Shown here one piece after another: positions 17,743 through 26,768 of a DNA stretch of 64,000 nucleotides. A program made the position numbers and the translations under genes. The number at the start of each line of letters is the position of its first letter. Position 1 is the first letter of the stretch. This DNA is from Paenibacillus mendelii (GTDB lineage Bacteria; Bacillota; Bacilli; Paenibacillales; Paenibacillaceae): the NCBI RefSeq assembly GCF_024498075.1, contig NZ_JANHOF010000001.1:1178001-1242000 (forward strand), given 5' to 3'. The notes beneath the pieces were generated by a model that was given only the letters and a program-made list of their open reading frames with translations, ran no database searches and was not told where the DNA came from.

Positions 17743-18192
17743 TTAGTTCATGAAACCGAGCAATCGATCGATGATTTCGACGCTCTGTATCTTGGTGCGG
17801 CATATAATAAGAATGGTGTCGTCACCGCAAATTGTTCCCATGACTTCGTTCCATTCCATGTTGTCGATCAAAGAGCCGATGGCATTGGCGGTTCCGGGCA
17901 AGCATTTCATGACGACCAGATTATCTGTGTGATCGATATGGACGAAATTATCGGCAAGCGCTCGTTTTAATTTATGGATGGGATTCATACGCTGCTCCAG
18001 CGGCAGTGAATATTTGTAGCGGCCATCCTCGGCTGGAACCTTGATGAGCTGAAGCTCCTTAATATCTCTGGAGACCGTGGCTTGCGTTACCTGCATGCCT
18101 CCATTGCTCAATGCCTCAACCAGCTCTTCCTGGGTCTCCACAATTTGACTGGTTATTAGTTCCCTGATCTTCATATGTCTGACGCTCTTCAT
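17743..18192 (-). CDS. argR: Arginine repressor ArgR/AhrC
   Basis: Hexameric arginine-sensing repressor/activator of arginine synthesis and catabolism. 149 residues: N-terminal winged HTH (VTQATVSRDIKELQLIKVP near 37-55) and C-terminal oligomerisation/arginine-binding domain with GTICGDDTILIICR. AGGAGG 8 bp before the ATG at 18192 supports this start, although an internal ATG six codons later is closer to typical lengths. Located between a membrane protein gene and recN, the conserved Bacillales order tlyA-argR-recN. Confidence 0.97.
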   Translation of the reverse strand: MKSVRHMKIRELITSQIVETQEELVEALSNGGMQVTQATVSRDIKELQLIKVPAEDGRYKYSLPLEQRMNPIHKLKRALADNFVHIDHTDNLVVMKCLPGTANAIGSLIDNMEWNEVMGTICGDDTILIICRTKIQSVEIIDRLLGFMN

Positions 18193-18222
18193 TCCATCAG
18201 CCTCCTGGGGCAGCCATATTCG

Positions 18223-18687
18223 TTATTTATCCGAAAATTGAAACGTAATTGTCCTGATGGTTCTCTCCCGCTGATCGACGAACAAGACGCCTTCGCATTC
18301 CGGAAAGAGCAGTGCGTAGACCAACAGCCTGTCCCTTACACCGCTGCCCGTCCAATCCATGGGCATCCGGTCCCGCGCGGTCTTCACGATGTAATGTTTG
18401 CCGTCTCTCTCGGCAATCATGTCAATGAATAAACGGCTGTGCAATTCCTCTCCGTCCAGGTCAATCGTTATCGGCACCCTATACTTGCCGTGCGTAACTT
18501 CATAACCGTTCCCTTCCAGGTAACGCACATTCTCATCCTCATCATTGACATCTTCGGCTTCGCTTAGTAAAAGCTTGGAATTCACTCCGGGCGGTTCGTG
18601 CAGCCAGCGGTAAAACATGCGGTACAGCCAGTAGATGATAACACTGCTGGCAATCAGCATGATCAGCCAGTCACCGTATTTCCCCAT
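18223..18687 (-). CDS. Membrane-anchored protein of unknown function, PD-(D/E)XK-like
   Basis: 154 residues. One N-terminal membrane helix (WLIMLIASSVIIYWLYRMFY), an acidic linker (EAEDVNDEDEN), then a soluble domain. The order LEGNGYEV ... RLFIDMIAERDGKHYIVKTAR ... VRDRLLVYALLF ... GVLFVD resembles the core of restriction-endonuclease-like folds, but the acid expected two residues before the Lys is Ile (IVK), so activity is doubtful. Sits between tlyA and argR, 30 bp before argR, where B. subtilis has nothing. GGAGGG precedes the start. Function unknown. Confidence 0.6.
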   Translation of the reverse strand: MGKYGDWLIMLIASSVIIYWLYRMFYRWLHEPPGVNSKLLLSEAEDVNDEDENVRYLEGNGYEVTHGKYRVPITIDLDGEELHSRLFIDMIAERDGKHYIVKTARDRMPMDWTGSGVRDRLLVYALLFPECEGVLFVDQRERTIRTITFQFSDK

Positions 18688-18886
18688 CCGATCCCTCCAC
18701 TAACGCAACTTTATCCATTATCATTCGCGGTAGAGAAGAAATTTCCTTGTTCGATAGCCTAATTTATGGTTGAGCCGCTTCATCGTAGTGAATAGACCCC
18801 TCTGCAACGAAAGCGAACGCTTGTTTGGTTTTTTCTAGTTTATCAAATAATTTTGGATCTGAAAAGGGGAACAAGCATCTTTCTGA

Positions 18887-18937
18887 CAAAAAAAGAGAAG
18901 CCCACGCATTCCGGTCGTAACCGTAATGTTAGGCTCC
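18887..18937 (-). terminator. Terminator after tlyA
   Basis: Long imperfect hairpin (outer AGCC/GGCT, inner CATT and CGGT pairing with ACCG and AATG) followed on the minus strand by seven T residues. It separates tlyA from the membrane-protein/argR group. The remainder of 18688-18981 shows no gene. Confidence 0.7.
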
Positions 18938-18981
18938 CCATTCTTCAGCCGCCATGCGAACTGTCGCATCCCTGCTGTTCT

Positions 18982-19809
18982 TTATGCTTGTGCAAAGGTC
19001 TGGCCGGCTTCTCCAACAAGCGCGGATATCCGATCGTCTCCTGGTACTGCCGCCGCAGCCGAATCGGCGTCCAAAACCCAATGAGCAAGAAATTCAATAT
19101 TCCCTTCTCCTCCGGTAATGGGGGAGAACGTCACTTGCCGCAGTGACAAGCCGTGCTCTGCCGCGAATGCCAAGACCGTTCGCAGAACTTCTCTGTGAAC
19201 AGCTGGCTCGCGGACAACCCCGGACTTGCCTACCTTGTCTCGACCCGCTTCAAATTGCGGCTTAATCAGCGCAACCACGCTTGATCCCGCAGGCAGCAGC
19301 TGAACCAGGGTGGCCAGGATGATTTTCAGTGAAATGAAGGAAACATCAATCGTCGCAAATGTAGGCGGAGGCCCTTGCAGGTCAGCCGGCTGCATATACC
19401 GGAAATTAGTGCGCTCCATGACGTTAACCCGCTCATCCTGGCGCAATGACCAATCCAATTGGTTATAGCCGACATCAATTGCATACACATAGGAGGCGCC
19501 GTTCTGGAGCGCGCAATCCGTGAAGCCTCCGGTTGAAGCGCCGATATCCAGCATAACCACGCCAGATAAATCCAGCTCGAAGGCGCGAATCGCCTTCTCG
19601 AGCTTCAGCCCTCCGCGGCTGACATAGGGGTGGAGCGCCCCTTTTACCGTTATGGATGCGGTTCTCGGTACTTTCGTGCCGCTTTTCTCGATCCGTTCCC
19701 CATCCACGATGACAAGCCCCGCCATAAGAGCCGCTTTCGCCTTTTCTCTGCTCTCATAGTACCCTTGCTCCACTAACAAAACGTCGATTCGTTCTTTCTC
19801 GATTTTCAT
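18982..19809 (-). CDS. tlyA: TlyA family rRNA (cytidine-2'-O)-methyltransferase
   Basis: Also called YqxC or hemolysin A. S-adenosylmethionine-dependent methyltransferase acting on ribosomal RNA. 275 residues: N-terminal S4 RNA-binding domain (RIDVLLVEQGYYESREKAKAALMAG), then an FtsJ-type Rossmann domain with LDIGASTGGFTD as the SAM loop and the K-D-K-E series visible in SRGGLKLEKA, ATIDVSFISLK and ALIKPQFE. GGGAG precedes the ATG. It follows dxs by 15 bp, so it belongs to the isoprenoid/nuclease operon upstream and ends in a terminator. Confidence 0.95.
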   Translation of the reverse strand: MKIEKERIDVLLVEQGYYESREKAKAALMAGLVIVDGERIEKSGTKVPRTASITVKGALHPYVSRGGLKLEKAIRAFELDLSGVVMLDIGASTGGFTDCALQNGASYVYAIDVGYNQLDWSLRQDERVNVMERTNFRYMQPADLQGPPPTFATIDVSFISLKIILATLVQLLPAGSSVVALIKPQFEAGRDKVGKSGVVREPAVHREVLRTVLAFAAEHGLSLRQVTFSPITGGEGNIEFLAHWVLDADSAAAAVPGDDRISALVGEAGQTFAQA

Positions 19810-19824
19810 CGTTTCTCCCGTTTC

Positions 19825-21723
19825 TTAAGCAGGACCGTTCACACGCTTGCGGGCGCGCGGCATCATCGCTTTTAATTCGCCAGCTACGCGATCTGCAGTT
19901 AAGCCCGTTTCTTGGCGTTGTTCTTCAATCGTCCCATGCTCCACAAATACATCGGGTACGCCGATTATTCGAACGGATGCATTCTTCACATTGTGAAGCG
20001 AGTAGAATTCTAGCACGGCGCTACCTAATCCGCCAAGCTCCGAGCCCTCTTCCAGAACGATCATGTTAATCCCTTCCTGAGCCAATTGATGAAGCATCGA
20101 TTCATCCAATGGCTTAATGAACCGCGCGTTAATTACCCGAATGTTCAGGCCTTCGCGCTTCAATTGCTCGGCTGCTTCTTTGGCTACCTGCAGCATCGGG
20201 CCAATGGCAAGAATGGCTGCCGAGTCGCCCTCCCGGACGGTTTCCCACGTTCCGATTGGAATCGGCAAAGGCTCCTGCTCGATCTCAACCCCAAGCCCGT
20301 TAATGCGAGGATAGCGAATGGCAATCGGTCCATCGTTATAATCAATGGCTGTTTTCATCATACGGCGCATCTCGTTCTCGTCCTTCGGCATCATAAGAAC
20401 CAAATTAGGGATATGGCGGAGGAACGGAATATCGTATACGCCTTGATGCGTTTCTCCGTCAGGGCCGACAAAGCCGGCTCGGTCGATCGCGAACACCACG
20501 TTCAGGTTCTGACGGCATATATCATGAACGACCTGATCATAGGCGCGCTGCAGGAAAGTGGAATAAACCGCAAATACCGGCTTCATTCCTTCCAATGCGA
20601 GCGCTGCGCACATGGTGGCCGCATGCTGCTCCGCGATACCGACATCGATCATTCGATTCGGATATTTCGCTGCGAAATCCAGCAATCCCGAACCGCCCGG
20701 CATCGCTGGCGTAACCGCGACAATCCGTTCATCCTGAGCAGCGAGCTCGATGAGTGAATCGCCGAACACTTGCGTATACATCGGAGGTCCGACCGCTTTC
20801 AACACTTGACCGGATTCGATCTTATAAGGTGTAATGCCATGCCACTTAAAGGAGTCGGCTTCCGCAGGTGAATAGCCTTTGCCTTTGACGGTAATGACAT
20901 GGATAAGAACCGGACCATTCACGTTCTTCGCTTGCTCCATAACGTCCAGAAGCTGACTTAAGTCATGACCGTCCACCGGACCGAAGTAAGTAAGCCCGAA
21001 CTGTTCGAACAGAATGCCGTTGACCAGCAAATATTTAATGCTGTCCTTGAGGCGCTCTGCCGTTTTGGCAAGCTTCCCGCCAATCGCCGGAATTTTATTT
21101 AAAAGCTGATTCAGCTCTTCTTTCGCTTTTTGATAATGGCGATCCGTCCGGATCTTGCCCAAATAATGATGCAGCGCACCGACGTTCGGCGCGATGGACA
21201 TCTCGTTGTCATTGAGAATGACGATTAATTTCTTCTTCTCATGTCCGATATGATTCAGCGCCTCGAGCGCCATGCCGCCCGTCAGCGCGCCGTCCCCGAT
21301 TACAGCGACGACTTCGTTATGCTCACCCTTAAGGTCTCTGGCGAGCGCCATACCCATTGCAGCAGACAACGATGTGCTGCTGTGCCCGGCTTCCCATACA
21401 TCATGCTCGCTCTCGGAGCGCTTCACGAAGCCGCACAGTCCCTTATACTTGCGCAGCGTATCGAATTGTCCCATGCGTCCTGTCAACATTTTGTGAACGT
21501 AAGACTGGTGACCCACGTCGAATATAAACTTGTCAGTCGGGCTGTCGAACAAATAATGCATCGCAAGCGTCAATTCCACGACGCCAAGATTCGGCGCAAG
21601 GTGTCCGCCCGTAGCAGAAAGTTTCTCGATTAGAAATCCGCGGATTTCCTCGGCGAGCTCCTCCAGTTGGGGAATCGATAATGCTTTCAAATCCTTCGGC
21701 CCGTCAATTTGTTCGAGCAACAC
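19825..21723 (-). CDS. dxs: 1-deoxy-D-xylulose-5-phosphate synthase
   Basis: Thiamine-diphosphate enzyme that condenses pyruvate and glyceraldehyde 3-phosphate, the first step of the MEP isoprenoid pathway. 632 residues, full length. TPP/Mg motif [16 protein letters not shown] near 145-160, transketolase central domain with [15 protein letters not shown] near 415, and C-terminal transketolase domain. GTG start with GAGG 8 bp upstream. Located directly downstream of ispA, which uses the pathway's products. Confidence 0.98.
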   Translation of the reverse strand: MLLEQIDGPKDLKALSIPQLEELAEEIRGFLIEKLSATGGHLAPNLGVVELTLAMHYLFDSPTDKFIFDVGHQSYVHKMLTGRMGQFDTLRKYKGLCGFVKRSESEHDVWEAGHSSTSLSAAMGMALARDLKGEHNEVVAVIGDGALTGGMALEALNHIGHEKKKLIVILNDNEMSIAPNVGALHHYLGKIRTDRHYQKAKEELNQLLNKIPAIGGKLAKTAERLKDSIKYLLVNGILFEQFGLTYFGPVDGHDLSQLLDVMEQAKNVNGPVLIHVITVKGKGYSPAEADSFKWHGITPYKIESGQVLKAVGPPMYTQVFGDSLIELAAQDERIVAVTPAMPGGSGLLDFAAKYPNRMIDVGIAEQHAATMCAALALEGMKPVFAVYSTFLQRAYDQVVHDICRQNLNVVFAIDRAGFVGPDGETHQGVYDIPFLRHIPNLVLMMPKDENEMRRMMKTAIDYNDGPIAIRYPRINGLGVEIEQEPLPIPIGTWETVREGDSAAILAIGPMLQVAKEAAEQLKREGLNIRVINARFIKPLDESMLHQLAQEGINMIVLEEGSELGGLGSAVLEFYSLHNVKNASVRIIGVPDVFVEHGTIEEQRQETGLTADRVAGELKAMMPRARKRVNGPA

Positions 21724-21837
21724 AGTGATTTCCTCGCTTTCGCGGACAAACGGCTAACCGTTGTCCAATGAACGTATAACGTTTTGAACAATTATAACAT
21801 AGAACACATGTCGATGCCCAAAACAGTTGTTGTCCCA

Positions 21838-22749
21838 TTAATGGTCCCTGCTCACTAAATAATCGGCGATGGCGAGCAGCCGGTCAGGGCGCGCCAGATC
21901 AGCCTTGGCAAGCGCCTGCTTGGCTTCCATCGTGAGGCGCTGTACAAGCTCCCGGCTTTGCTCAAGTCCGATTAGGTAAGGGTAAGTCACTTTGCTTTGC
22001 TGCACATCGCTCTGAACGGGCTTGCCCAGCTTGGATTCATCTCCGGTCAAATCGAGAATATCGTCCTGCACTTGAAAAGCAAGCCCCAGCTTGCGGGCAA
22101 ACTCGCCCACCGCTTCCAGCTGAGCAGGAGTTGCTCCCCCAACCCGCGCCCCGGCTGTCACCGAGAACAGAATCAGGTCACTCGTCTTGCGCAGATGAAT
22201 GTATTCGAGCTGCTCGATTGTCGTGAGTCCCTGCTCTCCGAGCAGGTCCGCCGCTTGCCCGCCTACCATGCCAGAAACACCCGCAAGCAGCGCCAGATCG
22301 GAGGCGATGGCAAGTGCGGTCTCTGGAGGCACACCGCGCTGTGCCGTTTGCGTAACCGCATAGAAAGCATGCGTCAGCAAGCCGTCACCTGCAAGAATGG
22401 CCATTCCTTCACCGAACACTTTATGATTCGTCGGTTTCCCGCGGCGAAAATCGTCATCGTCCATAGCGGGCAAGTCGTCATGAATGAGCGAGTACGTATG
22501 GATCATCTCGATCGCGCAGGCAACCGGCATAGCGGCGTCCCAAGCACGACGATCATCCCTCACCGCTTCTGCGGCAGTCAGTACGAGCGTCGGCCTAAGC
22601 CGTTTGCCGCCCGCTTCCAGCGAATACATCATCGCTTCGCGTAATTTATCCGGCATATTCCAATTGACAGGCAGCGACTCCCGCAGCGCCGCCTCGACCT
22701 CTGCTGCCGAACTAGCTATATATTCCTGAGTAGACGTAGACGCGTTCAA
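21838..22749 (-). CDS. ispA: Polyprenyl (farnesyl) diphosphate synthase
   Basis: Trans-prenyltransferase that builds farnesyl diphosphate from IPP and DMAPP/GPP. About 303 residues. First Asp-rich motif LIHDDLPAMDDDDFRRGKPT and second motif FQVQDDILDLTGD; GGKRLRP near residue 47 binds diphosphate. TTG start with GAGGGG 10 bp upstream, 5 bp after xseB. The pair of residues before the first motif suggests a short (C15) product, but chain length cannot be proved from sequence. Confidence 0.95.
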   Translation of the reverse strand: MNASTSTQEYIASSAAEVEAALRESLPVNWNMPDKLREAMMYSLEAGGKRLRPTLVLTAAEAVRDDRRAWDAAMPVACAIEMIHTYSLIHDDLPAMDDDDFRRGKPTNHKVFGEGMAILAGDGLLTHAFYAVTQTAQRGVPPETALAIASDLALLAGVSGMVGGQAADLLGEQGLTTIEQLEYIHLRKTSDLILFSVTAGARVGGATPAQLEAVGEFARKLGLAFQVQDDILDLTGDESKLGKPVQSDVQQSKVTYPYLIGLEQSRELVQRLTMEAKQALAKADLARPDRLLAIADYLVSRDH

Positions 22750-22754
22750 AGGCT

Positions 22755-23003
22755 TTATTCCCCTCTATCTTCGTTTGACGGCGCAAACGGTTTTTTCTGA
22801 AAGCCATTCTCCGTTTCGATAAGCACTTCGATCTTTCGTTCTACCTGTTCAAGCTTGGATCCGCATAGCTGCGATAGTTTCATGCCTTCTTGAAAAAGCT
22901 CGATTGCAGTCTCAAGCGGAACATCGCCATTCTCAAGCCGACCGACGATCGCTTCCAGACGCTCCATAGCCTCTTCAAAGCTTAATTGCTGCTCCTCACT
23001 CAT
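22755..23003 (-). CDS. xseB: Exodeoxyribonuclease VII small subunit
   Basis: 82 residues, the usual small-subunit length. Helical hairpin with the family pattern LSFEEAMERLEAIVGRLENGDVPLETAIELFQEGMKLSQLCGSKL, which coats the large subunit XseA. GGGGAG 9 bp before the ATG. Starts 3 bp after the xseA stop, consistent with coupled synthesis of both subunits. Confidence 0.97.
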   Translation of the reverse strand: MSEEQQLSFEEAMERLEAIVGRLENGDVPLETAIELFQEGMKLSQLCGSKLEQVERKIEVLIETENGFQKKPFAPSNEDRGE

Positions 23004-23006
23004 CTA

Positions 23007-24359
23007 TTACGTCTCCCCTTTCATGGCCCATACCTGACAGTCCAGCTGACCGTCGGCCAATTTAACTTTCACCAAATCGCCGGGTTGAACGTCCTCGATC
23101 GATTTAATGAGCCGGTTTTCCTTCTCGTCATAAACCAGGCTGTAGCCGCGCGACATGACCTTGAGCGGACTCAATGCATCTAACTGTCTGATAGTAGAGG
23201 CCACCTGCATACGCCGCTCTTTCATCAAGCTTCCCATCGCGGATTCGAGACGTCCCGCCGCAGCCTGCAGCCTTTTCGCTTCGAACGCCGCCTTCTCGCC
23301 CGGATGCGCTCCTGCCAAAGCCCCTTGCAGCCGAAGCAGCTTATCGCGGCTGCGTTCCGCTTTGCGCAAAGTCCGCTGCTCCAGACGCTCCTTCAACCGG
23401 TCAAGCCGTTCTGCTTGCTGAAGCATATATTTTCTAGGATTCATAAAGATCGGCGAGCGCCTGACGCGGTCCAATCGTTCCTTCCGCCTCATAGCAGAGG
23501 TACGGAGGGATTGATACAGTCTCGTCCTCAGCTGAGAAATTCCGGACTTCAGTTCCGCAATATTAGGTACTGCGAGCTCGGCCGCCGCTGTAGGCGTAGC
23601 AGCACGAAGGTCGGAAACAAAGTCCGCTATGGTGAAATCCGTCTCATGACCGACCGCGGAGATGACCGGAATCGATGAAGCGATGATACTGCGTGCAACC
23701 GCTTCTTCATTAAATGCCCACAGCTCCTCGAGCGATCCGCCTCCGCGCCCTACGATTAATACGTCGACTTCTGCCATTCGGTTCATTATTTGTATGGCCT
23801 TCACGATAGCCGGCGCGGCTCCCTTGCCCTGCACAAGAACAGGAAAAAGCAGCACCGGCACGGAAGGATGGCGGCGCTGCAGCGTAATAATAATATCTCG
23901 AACAGCCGCGCCCGTAGGGGAGGTAATGACCCCGATCGCTTTGGGAAACCGCGGGATGGGACGTTTGCGGCCCTCTGCAAATAAGCCCTCGCCATCCAGC
24001 TTTCGTTTGAGCTGCTCGAATGCCATATAAAGGCTGCCGATGCCATCCGGCTGCATCTGGGTCACATAGAACTGATAGTTCCCATCGCGTTCATAGACGG
24101 AAAAATTGCCTCGGGCCAGCACCTTGGTGCCTTCCTTTGGCATGAACGGCAGCTTCTGGTTATGAGAAGCAAACATGATGCATTTCAACCGGCTATCGGC
24201 ATCCTTCAGCGTGAAATACATATGTCCGCTCGAATGATGCGTGAAATTCGAAATCTCGCCGCGAAGCCATACATCTCCCAGAAGAGGATCGGATTCCAGC
24301 TTCATTCGGATATATCGGTTAATTTCTTTGATCGAATATATACGTGATTCTAACGCCAT
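23007..24359 (-). CDS. xseA: Exodeoxyribonuclease VII large subunit
   Basis: Catalytic subunit of a single-strand-specific bidirectional exonuclease. 450 residues: N-terminal OB-fold (GDVWLRGEISNFTHHSSGHMYFTLKD), catalytic core with GVITSPTGAAVRDII and the conserved GRGGGSLEELWAFNEE and SAVGHETDFTIADFVSD blocks, then a long coiled-coil rich in Arg/Glu and a short C-terminal beta domain. GGGGAG precedes the ATG. Seven bases after folD. Confidence 0.98.
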   Translation of the reverse strand: MALESRIYSIKEINRYIRMKLESDPLLGDVWLRGEISNFTHHSSGHMYFTLKDADSRLKCIMFASHNQKLPFMPKEGTKVLARGNFSVYERDGNYQFYVTQMQPDGIGSLYMAFEQLKRKLDGEGLFAEGRKRPIPRFPKAIGVITSPTGAAVRDIIITLQRRHPSVPVLLFPVLVQGKGAAPAIVKAIQIMNRMAEVDVLIVGRGGGSLEELWAFNEEAVARSIIASSIPVISAVGHETDFTIADFVSDLRAATPTAAAELAVPNIAELKSGISQLRTRLYQSLRTSAMRRKERLDRVRRSPIFMNPRKYMLQQAERLDRLKERLEQRTLRKAERSRDKLLRLQGALAGAHPGEKAAFEAKRLQAAAGRLESAMGSLMKERRMQVASTIRQLDALSPLKVMSRGYSLVYDEKENRLIKSIEDVQPGDLVKVKLADGQLDCQVWAMKGET

Positions 24360-24366
24360 CTTCGGG

Positions 24367-25227
24367 TCACTCCCCGACTTGGTTTTCTTGTTTTGCCGCC
24401 TTCAGCGTATTCAGCATAAGCATCGTAATGGTCATTGGACCGACTCCCCCGGGTACAGGAGTTATGTAGCCGGCTGTCTCAAGCACGTCCTCATAATCGA
24501 CATCCCCGGCAAGCTTGCCGCTCGGCAGGCGGTTAATACCGACATCAACGACGACCGCTCCCGGCTTCACGAAGCTTGCTCCGATTGCTTTGGGCTTGCC
24601 GATCGCAACGACGAGAATGTCAGCGGTCTTCGCGATTTCTTCCATGTTCGCGGTTTTGGAATGACAGATCGTTACTGTCGCATGCTCCCGCAGCAGCAGC
24701 ATGGCAACCGGCTTGCCGACAATGTTGCTGCGTCCGATCACGACCGCGTGCTTGCCGGCAATTTCGATTCCGCTCCGCTTGATCATTTCGATAACGCCAG
24801 CAGGCGTACATGGGAGCAGGCTATCGTCGCCGATAACAAGATTGCCGACGCTCATCGGATGGAAGCCATCGACGTCCTTATGGACGCTGATTGCATCGAT
24901 AACCGCCTTCTCTTCAATATGCTTCGGCAGCGGAAGCTGCACGAGGATACCGTTGATATTCGATTGCTTATTCAATTTATCGATAAGCGACAGCAAATCT
25001 TCTTGCGAGGTCTGCGCTTCCAGGCGGTGAACCTCGGAGTAGAAGCCGAGCTGTTCACAGGCTTTGGCCTTGCTGCCTACATAAACGTTCGATGCCGGGT
25101 CGTCGCCAACGAGCACGACTGCCAAACCGGGAATAATACCACGCTCGGCCAGCTTCGCCGTCTCGGCAACGATTTCCGCGCGAATCGCGTCTGATATTTG
25201 TTTTCCTTCAATCCGTTGTGCGCTCAC
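24367..25227 (-). CDS. folD: Methylenetetrahydrofolate dehydrogenase/cyclohydrolase
   Basis: Bifunctional enzyme interconverting methylene-, methenyl- and formyl-tetrahydrofolate with NADP. 286 residues, normal. Signatures YVGSKAKACEQLG (catalytic Lys), ILVQLPLPKHI and the C-terminal PVPGGVGPMTITML are present; the Rossmann loop is VIGRSNIVGKP. GTG start with GGAGG 8 bp upstream. Follows nusB by 12 bp, as in B. subtilis. Confidence 0.98.
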   Translation of the reverse strand: MSAQRIEGKQISDAIRAEIVAETAKLAERGIIPGLAVVLVGDDPASNVYVGSKAKACEQLGFYSEVHRLEAQTSQEDLLSLIDKLNKQSNINGILVQLPLPKHIEEKAVIDAISVHKDVDGFHPMSVGNLVIGDDSLLPCTPAGVIEMIKRSGIEIAGKHAVVIGRSNIVGKPVAMLLLREHATVTICHSKTANMEEIAKTADILVVAIGKPKAIGASFVKPGAVVVDVGINRLPSGKLAGDVDYEDVLETAGYITPVPGGVGPMTITMLMLNTLKAAKQENQVGE

Positions 25228-25239
25228 GTAAAAAACCTC

Positions 25240-25713
25240 CTAAATATGTTCCCCTGGCGTTAAGCCTTTAGGCTTAATTTCATCCAGTGCTTGAAGCAGC
25301 TTGCCCAAGACACCGTTAACGAATTTTCCCGATTCCTCGGTACCGAAATGTTTGGCGATTTCAATCGCTTCGTTAATCGCCGCTTTAGGCGGCACGTCAT
25401 CACGAAATACAAGCTCATAGCACGACAGACGGAGAATCTGACGGTCGACGCGCGATAGTCTGTCCACCTGCCATCCGGTCAGATAGTGCTGCAGCATCTC
25501 ATCAATCGCGACTTTATGCTCCGTTACCCCATAGACCAGATCACGGACATGCTCGTCGATTCGACCAACATCCGACGCTTTGGCGCCGATTTCGCTTTCC
25601 TCATTGCTGGCTTCGTCCATCAGCATGTCTACGGCATCTGATGCCGAGACCTCGTTCATTTCCATTTGGTACAAGCTCTGTACCGCTATTTCACGTGCAA
25701 GCCTTCGTTTCAT
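25240..25713 (-). CDS. nusB: Transcription antitermination factor NusB
   Basis: RNA-binding helical protein that with NusE/S10 supports antitermination on rRNA operons. 157 residues, slightly long owing to a Glu/Ala-rich insert (MDEASNEESEIGAKASDVGRID) between the N- and C-terminal helical halves. Core signatures RRLAREIAVQSLYQME and PPKAAINEAIEIAKHFGTEESGKFVNGVLGK. GGGAGG precedes the ATG. First gene of the nusB-folD-xseA-xseB-ispA-dxs-tlyA run. Confidence 0.97.
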   Translation of the reverse strand: MKRRLAREIAVQSLYQMEMNEVSASDAVDMLMDEASNEESEIGAKASDVGRIDEHVRDLVYGVTEHKVAIDEMLQHYLTGWQVDRLSRVDRQILRLSCYELVFRDDVPPKAAINEAIEIAKHFGTEESGKFVNGVLGKLLQALDEIKPKGLTPGEHI

Positions 25714-25802
25714 GGGTCCTCCCTATAGGTGTAAATCGAATCGTGCCGGAACGTTACACGACCACGTTCGGCTGATGAATAGATGGTAACGTGGCAAAAA
25801 TA

Positions 25803-25857
25803 TGATCTCCTCCCTGCCCCGAAAGAAATACATTCGTCCGGGGTACGGAGGAGATCA
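25803..25857 (-). terminator. Terminator between the Asp23 module and nusB
   Basis: Large hairpin with TGATCTCCTCC and its complement as outer arms and CCCCG/CGGGG inside, followed on the minus strand by a TATTTTT run. It ends the Asp23/AmaP/DUF2273 transcript just before nusB, implying nusB has its own promoter in 25714-25802. Confidence 0.85.
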
Positions 25858-25862
25858 CAGTG

Positions 25863-26093
25863 CTATTTGAAGGGCCGCCACCGCTGCTGCAGCCATTCCA
25901 TTAGCCGATTCCACGGAATGATCGGTCCATTGCCTTCATCCTTGAAGCCTCCGACGGTATAGCCGATCCAAATTAAAAGTCCGAAAAACAGCATGTCCCA
26001 AAATCCTACGATAAAATAGAGAATCCCAAGCACGATGCCTGTCGTTACGCCGGCGATTCGTCCTCCATAGGTTACCCAAATTTCTCTCCACAT
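25863..26093 (-). CDS. DUF2273 small membrane protein
   Basis: About 76 residues. Two closely spaced hydrophobic helices (GRIAGVTTGIVLGILYFIVGF and MLFFGLLIWIGYTVGGF) with charged ends, the DUF2273 pattern. Members are found beside Asp23 and AmaP genes; their molecular role is not established, probably part of an envelope-stress membrane complex. Start at 26093 has AGGGG 8 bp upstream, overlapping the AmaP stop region; 26099 (TTG) is less likely. Confidence 0.85.
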   Translation of the reverse strand: MWREIWVTYGGRIAGVTTGIVLGILYFIVGFWDMLFFGLLIWIGYTVGGFKDEGNGPIIPWNRLMEWLQQRWRPFK

Positions 26094-26104
26094 CGGCAAC
26101 GCCC

Positions 26105-26665
26105 CTATTCCACGCGACTTTTAAAGTTTGCCGTCTGGATAATATTCGCTACAAATACAGATACGACCGCGACCGGTATCCCTGTAATTTCTTCTATATG
26201 AGATTTAACCGCTCGTTGAATGTCTTCTGTAATAACCGGGATCGAGGTCTCGCCATCTACAATTGCGCGTATTGTAATATCAATCCCCGCTTCGCCCAAA
26301 ATAATTCTCGCCCGCAGATCTTTGACGCCGCGTTGGCGCCCGGCCGCTTTCAAGGCTAGATTCTCAACCGTTTCCAGAGAGATGCGAATGTCTCCAAACT
26401 CTGTCCGTTGATCGATGGAGGGTGCGGATGCATGACTCCGGCGCAGCGAGATATAGAAGAAGCGCACGCTTAGCAAGAATAATACGGCCGATACGGCAAT
26501 GACCGTTCCTTGGAGCCACTTCACATTCCCGTATAAATCATGGGTCATATCGGAAATCCATTTCTCGGGCAGCCAGTGGAAGGCGGCGCTGAAGGCGAGA
26601 ACGGATATCACACCGATAGCTAGGCTATATATAAACAACAGAAGCTTGTCCAACACTCTGATCAA
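26105..26665 (-). CDS. amaP: Alkaline shock response membrane anchor AmaP
   Basis: About 186 residues. Two N-terminal membrane helices (LLLFIYSLAIGVISVLAFSAAF and TVIAVSAVLFLLSVRFFYISL) followed by an Asp23-like cytoplasmic domain (GDIRISLETVENLALKAAG ... VKSHIEEITGIPVAVVSVFVANI). In Staphylococcus AmaP tethers Asp23 to the membrane. The TTG at 26665 is chosen for GAGGAGG 9 bp upstream; the ATG at 26758 would add a non-conserved tail. Lies between the Asp23-like gene and DUF2273. Confidence 0.88.
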   Translation of the reverse strand: MIRVLDKLLLFIYSLAIGVISVLAFSAAFHWLPEKWISDMTHDLYGNVKWLQGTVIAVSAVLFLLSVRFFYISLRRSHASAPSIDQRTEFGDIRISLETVENLALKAAGRQRGVKDLRARIILGEAGIDITIRAIVDGETSIPVITEDIQRAVKSHIEEITGIPVAVVSVFVANIIQTANFKSRVE

Positions 26666-26768
26666 CGTGAGATTCCTCCTCGGGACGGACCGAATAAAAC
26701 CCCCAAGCGCCGAGCGGCAAGCCCATTGACAAGGGGGTATCGCAATTATTCGCGGCAATCGCGTTCAT

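Noticed and set aside
24241-25194. 317-codon open frame on the plus strand
   Set aside because: Lies antisense to xseA and folD, which have full family signatures; no SD and no recognisable product.
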